Part shown: piece after piece, positions 1-7,630 of the stretch
Layout of the letters: each line of letters opens with the position of its first letter
Numbering within the stretch: position 1 is the first letter of the stretch
Assembly (NCBI RefSeq): GCF_046054155.1
Contig: NZ_JBEQCT010000003.1
Location: 1-64,000, forward strand
Length of the DNA stretch: 64,000 nt
Origin: Celerinatantimonas yamalensis
GTDB lineage: Bacteria; Pseudomonadota; Gammaproteobacteria; Enterobacterales; Celerinatantimonadaceae
Reading direction: 5' to 3'
Made by a program: the position numbers and the translations under genes
The notes under the pieces: generated by a model
What the model was told of the DNA's origin: nothing
Seen by the model: only the letters and a program-made list of their open reading frames with translations
Database searches by the model: none

Positions 1-115
1 GGTCGCCATAGCGTTGTGGAACCACCTGATTCCATGCCGAACTCAGCCGTGAAACGCAGCAGCGCCGATGATAGTGTGGGGTTTCCCCATGTGAAAGTAG
101 GTCACGGCCAGGCTT
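1..115 (+). rRNA. rrf: 5S ribosomal RNA, 3' portion (5' end outside window)
   Basis: The sequence follows the bacterial 5S rRNA pattern: CCATGCCGAACTCAG near 32-46, GTGAAACGC, GCGCCGATG and the late GTGTGGGG/CCCCATG hairpin near 74-91. By comparison with E. coli 5S, about five bases of the 5' end lie upstream of the window. The gene is read on the plus strand and is followed by a strong terminator, so this is the end of an rrn operon. Confidence 0.95.
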
Positions 116-124
116 CTTATTTAG

Positions 125-153
125 AACCCAGCTTCTTTGCTGGGTTTTTTTTT
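125..153 (+). terminator. Rho-independent terminator of the rRNA operon
   Basis: An 8-bp perfect stem AACCCAGC (125-132) / GCTGGGTT (139-146) with a six-base loop runs into an uninterrupted T tract to 153. It lies just after the 5S gene. Confidence 0.92.
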
Positions 154-504
154 GCCTGCGATTTAGGGTTCATGGACAGGCCATTTCCCGCACGTTCCCT
201 GTGATGATTGAGCGCTCAGTGCAGCTGTTTATACCGCCCCATCTTGCCATCCTGTTTTCAAGCTTACCTTCTCGGATGATGTTTCCGGGAGAAGATACCA
301 ATCCTATGGACTGCACAATTTGCACTGCAACTCTGTCGGTATCAAATAGATCTTCGCTTATGAATTATTTCCCGATGGGTTACTTTGCATTGAGGCGATT
401 AATCATTGATTATACTGATGGTTGAAAAGGTATAGCGGCAGGTGAACGAGATAAAAAGCTGTATCATTTCATACGCACTTCAGCTTTCGATAATGTTCTT
501 AGAA
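154..504. other. Intergenic stretch, no gene recognised
   Basis: Short open frames exist, but none has a convincing start, codon pattern or recognisable product. The decayed haemagglutinin fragment begins to be recognisable only from about 505. Confidence 0.5.
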
Positions 505-781
505 TCATCTCATTCTAATGCTGCGTTTAATATTACTGCATCGGATATTAAAAACACCGATACGGGTAGCGTGTCATCACAAACGGATCTCACCTTAAAG
601 GCGACAGGTGGGGATATTGATAATGATGGCGCACTGTATGCCAGCCATGCTTTAGCGCTGCTGGTCATGCTATTTTAAATCTCGGGTAGGCACTGGAACC
701 ATTGACAGTGATGGGAGTATTACCAGCAACAGTGCGGATTTCACAAATAACACTACCGTTGCGCGCCTAGTTCTAAAATAA
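505..781 (+). pseudogene. Remnant of a filamentous haemagglutinin-repeat (FHA/CdiA-like) protein, frameshifted
   Basis: The translation contains the alternating repeats typical of haemagglutinin/TpsA-type exoproteins: first ITASDIKNTDTGSVSSQTDL, then LTLKATGGDIDNDGALYA, in one frame to about 660. The pattern continues in shifted frames (GHAILNLG near 661-686, then GTGTIDSDGSITSNSADF from about 690) and ends at a stop at 781. Two frameshifts within 100 bp and no signal peptide or TPS domain show it is a broken internal piece. No intact two-partner secretion gene is nearby. A sequencing error could explain one shift, but not the loss of the rest of a normally very large gene. The family call rests on repeat style. 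Confidence 0.55.
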
Positions 782-922
782 CCGCAATTTGAATGGGCAT
801 CCGTATGTATAGAGCTGGGCTAAATTTTTCAGCCTAGCTCCTTGTTTATCAAACAGGGTTGCTATTGCTCATCTGCTAAAAAATAACCGTAGTTTATGGC
901 AAGATTGCGTTACTTTGCTTGG

Positions 923-1942
923 TTAATTCTCAATTTTCAGATCGCCCGGTTTAATCCAACCTTTATGGCGCATCCATTCACTGATTAAAAGCGCGATAAG
1001 TGCAGGGAGAATAAAGTGGGTAAGCAAAATCGGTAGTAACGCTTGTGAGCCCATCACTTCCAATGTGGCAAATTGCCCAACAAAACCGCTTGAACCCATG
1101 CCTGCACCAATCCGATTACTCACCATATGAAACCCAAGTGTCCCAATGGGACCGACGATGGCGCTGGCAATGATCGCTGGTAGCCAAATTTTTGGGTTTT
1201 TAACAATATTAGGCACCTGTAGCATACTGGTGCCCAGCCCTTGACTAATTAACCCTCCCCAGCCATTTTCACGAAAACTAATGACGGCAAATCCGACCAT
1301 TTGACAGCAGCAGCCAATGACGCTCGCTCCCGCTGCCAGCCCTGATAAGCCAAGGCTGATAGCAATCGCCGCGCTAGATATTGGTAAGGTGAGAATGATC
1401 CCCATAGTCATTGCGATCAAAATACTCATCGGGAATGGATATAAAGTGGTCAGTAGATTGATGAAGGCACCTAGTGTACTCATCAGCTCAGCGACAAACG
1501 GCGCTACAAACGACCCGATCAATCCGCCCACAATAATAGTGCCAGCAGGCACCAGAAGAATATTGAGTTGGGTTTTATCTTGGATGAACTTGCTGCACAA
1601 TGCGCCGCCCCAAGCTGCGAGTAGGGCACCGACAGGCTCCCCAATATGCAGTGTTGGCTGTGCTCCACTGATTGATACACTGCCAGCGCCCAGCGCACCC
1701 ACAATGAGGCAAGCAATAATGCCAAGCGGGCTGGCTTTGAGTGAATAGGCGACACCGACACCGATGGTTGGCCCCATCATGTATTGAGCGATTTGACCAA
1801 ATTGTATCAGTGCTATGAGATGGGTATAGACTCCGATCTGTTTGAGGATCAGACCAATAATTAAGCTGGCAAATAACCCTAAGGCCATGCCATTGAGTAT
1901 ATCGATCAAGTATTGTTTGGATTGTGCAAATGATAAACGCAT
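923..1942 (-). CDS. PTS EIIC-like / PfoR-family integral membrane protein
   Basis: This 339-residue, very hydrophobic protein has about eight to ten membrane segments. Its Gly-rich elements (GQIAQYMMGPTIGVGVAYSL near 49-68; SGAQPTLHIGEPVGALLAAWG near 92-112; the end WMRHKGWIKPGDLKIEN) resemble the PTS_EIIC_2/PfoR family of stand-alone EIIC-like membrane proteins. No PTS IIA or IIB gene lies nearby, so sugar transport by phosphorylation cannot be inferred, and members of this family are mostly of unknown function. It stands alone on the minus strand between the haemagglutinin remnant and suhB. The start is the ATG at 1942. The family assignment is from memory of the motif style; the function is open. 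Confidence 0.6.
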   Translation of the reverse strand: MRLSFAQSKQYLIDILNGMALGLFASLIIGLILKQIGVYTHLIALIQFGQIAQYMMGPTIGVGVAYSLKASPLGIIACLIVGALGAGSVSISGAQPTLHIGEPVGALLAAWGGALCSKFIQDKTQLNILLVPAGTIIVGGLIGSFVAPFVAELMSTLGAFINLLTTLYPFPMSILIAMTMGIILTLPISSAAIAISLGLSGLAAGASVIGCCCQMVGFAVISFRENGWGGLISQGLGTSMLQVPNIVKNPKIWLPAIIASAIVGPIGTLGFHMVSNRIGAGMGSSGFVGQFATLEVMGSQALLPILLTHFILPALIALLISEWMRHKGWIKPGDLKIEN

Positions 1943-2057
1943 AGATCATTCCGTGATTGCGAATAAGGATGAAGGTTTAGCTATCGTACGAAATCCAGAC
2001 ATAATAACAATAGGGTTTTGGCTAAACAGCGGGAAAAGATAAACAGGATCAATAAAC

Positions 2058-2081
2058 CCAGCCTTCAGATAAGAAGGCTGG
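2058..2081 (-). terminator. Hairpin downstream of suhB, probable terminator
   Basis: A 9-bp perfect stem CCAGCCTTC (2058-2066) / GAAGGCTGG (2073-2081) has a six-base loop. It begins 10 bp beyond the suhB stop. In the suhB direction it is followed by a moderately T-rich run (GTTTATT). Confidence 0.6.
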
Positions 2082-2090
2082 AATTGTTCT

Positions 2091-2891
2091 TTACTTCATT
2101 GAATCAGTAAGATGAGGACGAAGTTTCGATAACATCACTTTTAACACGTGGGAATTGGCAACTACGATATTACCGGTTTTGAAAAAGTTATAACCGCCAG
2201 CAACATCAGTGACTAATGCGCCAGCTTCGCGAGCAATCAGTTCACCTGCGGCTAAATCCCAAGGTTTTAACCCGAGTTCAAAATAGCCATCGTGACGCCC
2301 TGCGGCAACATATACTAGATCAAGTGCAGCAGATCCTGCACGGCGAATATCTCCACATTCGCTAAAAATAGCGTTGAGCATTCCGAAGTAATTTTCAGAT
2401 AGGTGTTTTTGTTTAAATGGTAATCCGGTTGCAATAATAGCGCTGTCTAGATCGTGTAATTTATTGACGCGTAAACGATAGCCATTTAGTTGAGCACCTT
2501 GACCGCGACTGGCAGTGAATAGTTCGTTGCGCAGGGGATCATAGACAACACCATGTTCAGTCTTACCTTTCACTCGAAGGGCAACAGAAACAGCAAAATG
2601 AGGGATACCTTTGATAAAATTGGTGGTGCCATCAAGTGGATCGATCACCCATTGATAGTCATTATTTTGACCATCAGTGATCCCACTTTCTTCAGCGATA
2701 ATGCCATGCTCTGGATATGATTTTTGGATGGTGTCGATAATAGCGCGTTCAGCGGCTTTATCGACATTAGTTACATAATCATTTGCGCCTTTGCTCTGGG
2801 TCTCGACTTTATCGAGATTCTCATAAGCTTTAATAATAATATTCCCAGCATTACGCGCAGCGCGAATGCCTATGTTGAGCATAGGATGCAT
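2091..2891 (-). CDS. suhB: Inositol-1-monophosphatase SuhB
   Basis: This 266-residue cytoplasmic protein starts MHPMLNIGIRAARNAGN, nearly identical to the E. coli SuhB start. The Mg2+-binding motifs of the inositol monophosphatase family are all present: IIAEESG (64-70), DPLDGTTNF (84-92) and WDLAAGELIA near 220. The enzyme hydrolyses inositol-1-phosphate. In enterobacteria SuhB also takes part in the rRNA antitermination complex; that second role is known for the family and not seen here. In E. coli suhB is the divergent neighbour of trmJ, whereas here a TRAP operon lies between them. It lies 121 bp after dctM on the same strand, separated by a strong hairpin, so it probably has its own promoter. 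Confidence 0.96.
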   Translation of the reverse strand: MHPMLNIGIRAARNAGNIIIKAYENLDKVETQSKGANDYVTNVDKAAERAIIDTIQKSYPEHGIIAEESGITDGQNNDYQWVIDPLDGTTNFIKGIPHFAVSVALRVKGKTEHGVVYDPLRNELFTASRGQGAQLNGYRLRVNKLHDLDSAIIATGLPFKQKHLSENYFGMLNAIFSECGDIRRAGSAALDLVYVAAGRHDGYFELGLKPWDLAAGELIAREAGALVTDVAGGYNFFKTGNIVVANSHVLKVMLSKLRPHLTDSMK

Positions 2892-2980
2892 AGTTTATCC
2901 ACCAAATTTGAAAAAGAACGGTTTAAAAGCAGGGGGATTATAGGTGAAAGCGCACCAATCGGCAAGTCAGGGCTGGGCAA

Positions 2981-3009
2981 TAATGCCGTTGGATCAACCA
3001 ACGGCATTA
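2981..3009 (-). terminator. Terminator-like hairpin after dctM
   Basis: A 12-bp perfect stem TAATGCCGTTGG (2981-2992) / CCAACGGCATTA (2998-3009) with a five-base loop begins 3 bp beyond the dctM stop. The following bases on the minus strand (TTGCCC) are only weakly T-rich. It separates the TRAP operon from suhB. Confidence 0.65.
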
Positions 3010-3012
3010 AGA

Positions 3013-4296
3013 TTATCGTGCAAACAATAAATGGGGTAATCCCATGGTGATGCCTGGGAAGATAACGAGCAACACGACAAAAGCAAAGAAAGCGATGAGA
3101 TAGGGAACCGAGGCTTTGACAAAAGCAATAGAGCTACAGTTAAGAATACCACAAACCGTATACATGCAAATTCCCACCGGTGGTGTATTGGCACCAAGCA
3201 GTGTTAAGACAACGAAAATTATGCCGAAATGAACAGGGTCAAAGCCAAATTGGCGAATAATTGGCAATAATATTGGCGTTAATAGCAAAATAATCACGCT
3301 ACCATCAAATAACATGCCCGCAAAGGCAATAAATACCAGCAGTAAAGACAGAATACCGTAACGATTGGTGGTGATATGGGTGATCATATTTGCTAGATGT
3401 TGCGGTACTTGATCAAGGATAGTGATGTGCCCTAATATGGCAGCAGCCATAATCAGAATCATCACTACTCCAATATCGCTGACTGTTTCACCCAGCACTT
3501 CCCAGATTGCCTGATTAGTGAGTTCTTTGTAGATATAACGGCCAATGATAAAGGCATACAGAATAATAAAGGCACCAGCCTCTGTTGTTGTGAAAAAGCC
3601 GAGTCGAATCACAAAAATCAATACGATCGGAAACATCAATGCCCAAAAACTGCGTTTAAAACTCTGTCCTAGTTCATGCCTGGTGGGTAGATGTTTCATC
3701 TCAGGCTCGATCTGCATTCGCCGCGCCATAATGGAGTTGGTAAACATCAAAATTGCGGTTAACAGAATGCCTGGGACAATGCCTGCAATGAACAGTTTGC
3801 CAATAGAAACGTTGCCGACAAATCCATAAAGTATCAGTAAAATACTGGGTGGAATGGTTGCAGTTATGAGTGAACTAAAGGCAATTACTACTGCTGTGAA
3901 TGCTCGAGGGTAACCTCGTTCGATCATCGAAACCCCTAACACTCGCGATTGCATCGCAGCATCTGCTGTTGCCGAACCTGATACGCCGCCTAATAGCGTT
4001 GCAAGAAGTACATTAATCTGAGCAAGTCCTCCTATCATCCAACCTGAGACCATCTGGGAAAAATCCAATAGTCGGTACGTGACCCCTGTTTTATTCAGCA
4101 TATTCCCCACGAGTAAAAACAGTGGTGTTGCAAGGATCGGAAATGATTGTGTCGGTGCAGCAAATTTTTGAAAAGCGATACCAATCGGCAAAAAGTGTGC
4201 GGTGAAAAAATAAGCTAGACTAGAGATGCCGATAACAAACCCAATTGGCATACCGATGAGCATTAGAATGACAAATAATATAACGGTAATAGTCAT
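3013..4296 (-). CDS. dctM: TRAP transporter large permease (DctM-type)
   Basis: This 427-residue protein has about 12 membrane segments. It carries the DctM-family features of a GMPIGFVIG start region, LLGGVSGSATADAAM near 120-135, and IPPSILLILYGFVGNVSIGKLFIAGIVPG near 170-200. It is the Na+-coupled translocation channel of a TRAP system, working with the small subunit DctQ and the periplasmic binding protein DctP. It is last in the order dctP-dctQ-dctM, begins 3 bp after dctQ, and is followed by a hairpin. The substrate is not visible in the sequence; C4-dicarboxylates, other keto or sugar acids are all possible. Confidence 0.93.
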   Translation of the reverse strand: MTITVILFVILMLIGMPIGFVIGISSLAYFFTAHFLPIGIAFQKFAAPTQSFPILATPLFLLVGNMLNKTGVTYRLLDFSQMVSGWMIGGLAQINVLLATLLGGVSGSATADAAMQSRVLGVSMIERGYPRAFTAVVIAFSSLITATIPPSILLILYGFVGNVSIGKLFIAGIVPGILLTAILMFTNSIMARRMQIEPEMKHLPTRHELGQSFKRSFWALMFPIVLIFVIRLGFFTTTEAGAFIILYAFIIGRYIYKELTNQAIWEVLGETVSDIGVVMILIMAAAILGHITILDQVPQHLANMITHITTNRYGILSLLLVFIAFAGMLFDGSVIILLLTPILLPIIRQFGFDPVHFGIIFVVLTLLGANTPPVGICMYTVCGILNCSSIAFVKASVPYLIAFFAFVVLLVIFPGITMGLPHLLFAR

Positions 4297-4299
4297 AGT

Positions 4300-4773
4300 T
4301 TAATCCAACGATTCTGATGCGCGCTCAATGCGGCATGAATGAATAATATGTTCAATGGTTGTTATAGCCATGAGTACGCAGCCAGTGGGGACCGCAGCGT
4401 TGAGAATATAAAGAGGAAGCTGAGTGACTGGCAAAACTTGATTGCCGGTGGTGATGGTAAAACTATAGCCATACCAAATACCGCAGATTAAAAAACCTAG
4501 GATGATAAGTTGATTCATCAGATTCAGTCGGCGCTGGGTTCTCTGAGATAAGTGTATGGTTAATATATCGATACCAATATGCCGCTGCTTTTGTAATGCT
4601 TGATCAATCGCTAACATACTGACCCATGCAAAAATCACCATCGAAATTTCAAGTGACCAGATCACTGGATGATCTAGCGTTCTTGCGATCCCCCCAATTA
4701 GAATGAGCAAGGCCATTGCTGCCAGGCTTATTTTCGCTAATGCCAGTTCTAGTTGTCTTAGTTTGCCAATCAT
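4300..4773 (-). CDS. dctQ: TRAP transporter small permease (DctQ-type)
   Basis: This 157-residue protein has four predicted membrane segments. It carries the DctQ signature around WSLEISMVIFAWVSMLAIDQ (residues 39-58) followed by the conserved HIGIDIL stretch. DctQ joins the large permease DctM to form the membrane domain. The ATG at 4773 has a strong purine-rich ribosome site (AGGAGAAG) just upstream. It is translationally close to dctM (3 bp) but separated from dctP by 98 bp that contain an inverted repeat. Confidence 0.92.
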   Translation of the reverse strand: MIGKLRQLELALAKISLAAMALLILIGGIARTLDHPVIWSLEISMVIFAWVSMLAIDQALQKQRHIGIDILTIHLSQRTQRRLNLMNQLIILGFLICGIWYGYSFTITTGNQVLPVTQLPLYILNAAVPTGCVLMAITTIEHIIHSCRIERASESLD

Positions 4774-4789
4774 TATCTTCTCCTTTTAC

Positions 4790-4832
4790 CTCAAAGGAAC
4801 ATCGAAAAGAACATGCTTGAGGTTCCCTTGAG
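4790..4832 (-). repeat. Intercistronic inverted repeat between dctP and dctQ
   Basis: The 11-base arms CTCAAAGGAAC (4790-4800) and GTTCCCTTGAG (4822-4832) pair with one mismatch around a 21-base loop. An alternative pairing of ACCTCAA with TTGAGGT is possible inside it. Such a hairpin could stabilise the abundant dctP transcript or reduce read-through into dctQM; that role is inferred. Confidence 0.5.
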
Positions 4833-4871
4833 ATACGATGGACTAATGCAATTTTTTCCCGAGCGCTAGAG

Positions 4872-5876
4872 TTATGAATGAATAACGCGTTCGACATCTT
4901 GAGCGGCTTTAGTCAGCCCCATTTGATTGACAACATTCGCACAAGCTTTCGCAAAGGGTTTAGTATTGACGCTTTCAATCACAACCCCTTTTTGTTGCAT
5001 TTGAGCTAATCGCTTCAAGCCGATTTTAATGGTGGCTTGAGAGGCTGATTCTCCGGCTTTTTCAGATTGATCAATGAGGATTTGTTGATATTTGTCTGGC
5101 AGGCTGGCAAACCACTTGTGTGAAACGACGATGCCTGTTTCTAAATAAAAGTGTCTCGTTTTGGTGATGTATTTGGATATCTCATAGAGTTTAGATCCGT
5201 AAATTGCCGTTGGCTGCGCTTCGGCTGCATCAACGACTCCAGTTTGCATTGACGAATAGATTTCTGACCAAGCTAACGGTGTCGGTGAGCCACCCATACA
5301 ACTGATCGTTTTGATTGTCATCGGTGCTTCAAGCGCTCGCACACGAACACCATGGAGATCAGCTGGAGATTTAATCGGCTTTTTAGTCACCAGCATGCGA
5401 GCCCCTTGAAACCAGTTAAAAGAGAGGACATTCAGATTGGCTTTTTTCGGTAACTCGCCGATCCACTGGTGAAACACCGGACTGCCCACAAACTTTTTGA
5501 TAGAAGCATAAGAAGGAAACAAAAATGGTGCAGTGAGCACCCCTAACTGTGGGACAAATTGGGCAAGACGCGCGCCATCAACGATAATGCCAACATTACT
5601 GCCTGCTTGGGCGTATTGCAGAATGTCATTATCTGCACCCAGTTGGCCACTAGGGAACAATTTGATCTCAACGTGGTGGTCAGTCGCTTGCTCCACTCCT
5701 TTTTTAAATGCTTCAAAGCCTTGGTAACTCGGATCATTTGGCGTCAGAGAGGTACTTAGATTTAAAGAGTACTCAGCGGCTAGCACATTAGAGGCTAATG
5801 CGAATGATACACCTGTCGCGATGAGTGATGTTTTGAGCAGGGTTTTGACTGCGTTGAACGTCTTTGTAGGTAACAT
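4872..5876 (-). CDS. dctP: TRAP transporter periplasmic solute-binding protein (DctP-type)
   Basis: This is a 334-residue exported protein. I chose the ATG at 5876 rather than upstream codons because it has a proper site (AGGA, 9 bp upstream) and gives a clean signal peptide ending near ALASNVLAAEYS. The mature part shows the DctP fold pattern: YQGFEAFKKGVEQATDHHVE, FPSGQLGADNDILQ, the substrate-arginine region LHGVRVRALEAP and the QTGVVDAAEAQPTAIYGSKL segment. It captures an organic acid in the periplasm and delivers it to DctQM. As first gene of the operon it follows a promoter region containing two inverted repeats. The substrate is unknown. Confidence 0.93.
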   Translation of the reverse strand: MLPTKTFNAVKTLLKTSLIATGVSFALASNVLAAEYSLNLSTSLTPNDPSYQGFEAFKKGVEQATDHHVEIKLFPSGQLGADNDILQYAQAGSNVGIIVDGARLAQFVPQLGVLTAPFLFPSYASIKKFVGSPVFHQWIGELPKKANLNVLSFNWFQGARMLVTKKPIKSPADLHGVRVRALEAPMTIKTISCMGGSPTPLAWSEIYSSMQTGVVDAAEAQPTAIYGSKLYEISKYITKTRHFYLETGIVVSHKWFASLPDKYQQILIDQSEKAGESASQATIKIGLKRLAQMQQKGVVIESVNTKPFAKACANVVNQMGLTKAAQDVERVIHS

Positions 5877-5943
5877 AGATTGAGTCCTATTATAGAATTT
5901 TTTGTATCGATGGACGATGGGCATAATTAACAATTCAATGCCA

Positions 5944-5976
5944 TGTATGACTACCATACAAGTGATGATGCATCAT
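5944..5976. promoter_or_regulatory. Two adjacent inverted repeats upstream of dctP, candidate operator
   Basis: TGTATG-ACTAC-CATACA (5944-5960) is a perfect 6-bp inverted repeat with a 5-bp spacer. ATGATGCATCAT (5965-5976) is a perfect 12-bp palindrome four bases further on. They lie 68-100 bp upstream of the dctP start. TRAP operons are often controlled by GntR- or IclR-type regulators binding such sites, but no regulator gene is adjacent, so the binder is unknown. Confidence 0.4.
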
Positions 5977-6262
5977 GAATACAAGCAAACAATTTTTTTA
6001 TGATTCAGTTCACGCTGTTTATTCATTAACCAATTCGTTGGCTGTTGTCTCCATTATTTTGGCCAGTCAAGGTCCGTCACCGGTTTATGGTGTTGAAATT
6101 GACTCTTGTTTAAGGCATCTCGACGACTAACAGTGGGGATGTTTTTATGCTTAAAAACCTGAGTTATTTTGTAATTTGCAGTTCAATGTTAGCCATGATC
6201 AATCAGTTAAGTGTGTGAGTAAGCTGTGATATCATGTGACGGTTTTTTTAAAGGAGATGACG

Positions 6263-7012
6263 ATGCTAAATAATGTACGTGTGGTTTTGGTTGGAACCAG
6301 TCACAGCGGCAATATTGGTTCGGCGGCACGTGCGATGAAAACAATGGGAATTTCTCAGCTGGTGCTGGTTACTCCTGATGCTGAAATTGACGGTAAATCG
6401 GTTGCTTTAGCCGCAGGTGCCAGTGATGTATTGGCGAATGTGATCATTGTAGATACGCTAGAAGAAGCGATTGCTCCCTGTGAATTAGTGATCGGTACCA
6501 GTGCACGCAGCCGCACGCTTGAGTGGCCACTAATGAGTGCTCGCCAAGCCGGTGAGCGTGTTGTTAAAGAAGGGGGGCAAGGACAGGTCGCGATGGTATT
6601 TGGCCGTGAGCGTACCGGACTGACCAACGATGAGCTCAAGCACTGTCATTATCATGTGAATGTAGCAACCAACCCCGACTATAGTTCATTGAATCTTGCT
6701 ATGGCAGTGCAGATCCTTTGTTATGAAGTTCGCATGGCTTATCTGGATAGCCCAGAACCTGAAATGCGCGCGTATCCGGAGAATCAAGATATGGAGAACT
6801 TTTATAGCCATTTTGAAAGAGTGCTTCATCAAATTGGTTTTATTGTCCCTAAGCATCCTGGTAAGGTGATGGACAAATTACGACGCATGTTTAATCGGAT
6901 TCGAATGGAGCAAAACGAGCTCAATACCATGCGCGGTATTTTGTCGGCGATTGAACGAACCGCCCGAGGCGAAACAATTCAGGAAAACGACAAAGTGTCT
7001 AAACTTGACTAA
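6263..7012 (+). CDS. trmJ: tRNA (cytidine/uridine-2'-O-)-methyltransferase TrmJ
   Basis: This is a 249-residue SPOUT-class methyltransferase. The N-terminus MLNNVRVVLVGTSHSGNIGSAARAM matches E. coli TrmJ, and VAMVFGRERTGLTNDEL and NPDYSSLNLAMAVQI are the SAM-knot motifs. It methylates the 2'-O of nucleotide 32 in the anticodon loop of several tRNAs. The ATG at 6263 is chosen because AAGGAG lies at 6251-6256 and because family members start there; codons further upstream lack support. It sits directly upstream of iscR as in E. coli, and its last codons overlap the first IscR operator. Confidence 0.95.
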   Translation: MLNNVRVVLVGTSHSGNIGSAARAMKTMGISQLVLVTPDAEIDGKSVALAAGASDVLANVIIVDTLEEAIAPCELVIGTSARSRTLEWPLMSARQAGERVVKEGGQGQVAMVFGRERTGLTNDELKHCHYHVNVATNPDYSSLNLAMAVQILCYEVRMAYLDSPEPEMRAYPENQDMENFYSHFERVLHQIGFIVPKHPGKVMDKLRRMFNRIRMEQNELNTMRGILSAIERTARGETIQENDKVSKLD

Positions 7013-7050
7013 AATAGTCGGGTAAATACTTGACCAAAATACTCGGGTAT
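7001..7050 (+). promoter_or_regulatory. Tandem type 1 IscR binding sites and promoter of the isc operon
   Basis: Two 25-bp sites lie end to end, 7001-7025 and 7026-7050. Each follows the type 1 IscR pattern with half-sites CTTGAC(T/C) and (A)(G/C)TCGGGTA around an A/T centre. The second overlaps a -35-like TTGACC (7030-7035), followed 17 bp on by AATTAT (7053-7058) as -10. [2Fe-2S]-IscR would block this promoter, giving feedback control of the whole cluster. The first site overlaps the trmJ stop codon. Confidence 0.85.
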
Positions 7051-7090
7051 GTAATTATTTATCTCAGGTTTAGGCTAGAGAGATATATTT

Positions 7091-7582
7091 ATGCGCTTGA
7101 CATCAAAAAGTCGTTATGCGGTGACCGCCATGTTAGATGTGGCGCTCCATGCGGGCAATGGGCCAGTGCCTCTGGCGGATATTTCAGAACGTCAGGGAAT
7201 TTCCCTATCTTATCTTGAGCAACTATTTTCGCGCTTGCGCAAACATGGGTTAGTTTCCAGTGTTCGAGGCCCCGGTGGAGGGTATCGGCTTGGTTTGAAC
7301 GCCAATGAAATTGCAGTGAGTATGGTCATCCATGCGGTTGATGAATCGCTCGATGCAACTCGCTGTAAAGGCAAAGGGGATTGCCAAGATGGTGACCGTT
7401 GTTTGACCCACTCGTTATGGGAAAACTTAAGTAATCGTATTGCTCATTTTTTAGATGGAATTACGCTTGGCGAGTTGATGAATGAACGCTTCGCTGAGCA
7501 GTCGAGCCACACACATAGTCAGCCGCGTGTCAGTGGAATGAGCAAATCACATGGCTCATTAAATATCGACGTAAGATTATAA
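7091..7582 (+). CDS. iscR: Fe-S cluster-responsive transcriptional regulator IscR
   Basis: This is a 163-residue Rrf2-family regulator. The winged-helix region (residues 1-70: MRLTSKSRYAVTAMLDVALH, LEQLFSRLRKHGLV, GPGGGYRLG) is typical. The [2Fe-2S] ligands Cys92, Cys98, Cys104 and His107 lie in the RCKGKGDCQDGDRCLTH segment, matching E. coli spacing. The holo form represses isc when clusters are plentiful; the apo form acts at other promoters. It is first in the isc operon, 40 bp after the two operator sites. Confidence 0.97.
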   Translation: MRLTSKSRYAVTAMLDVALHAGNGPVPLADISERQGISLSYLEQLFSRLRKHGLVSSVRGPGGGYRLGLNANEIAVSMVIHAVDESLDATRCKGKGDCQDGDRCLTHSLWENLSNRIAHFLDGITLGELMNERFAEQSSHTHSQPRVSGMSKSHGSLNIDVRL

Positions 7583-7630
7583 ATCTGTCACGGAATAGCC
7601 GATGACAGGAAAAGTGCTTTGGAGAACATA

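Noticed and set aside
1317..1748. 143-residue plus-strand open frame
   Set aside because: It lies wholly antisense to the EIIC-like gene, which has the natural membrane-protein pattern; the plus-strand frame has no recognisable domain or ribosome site.
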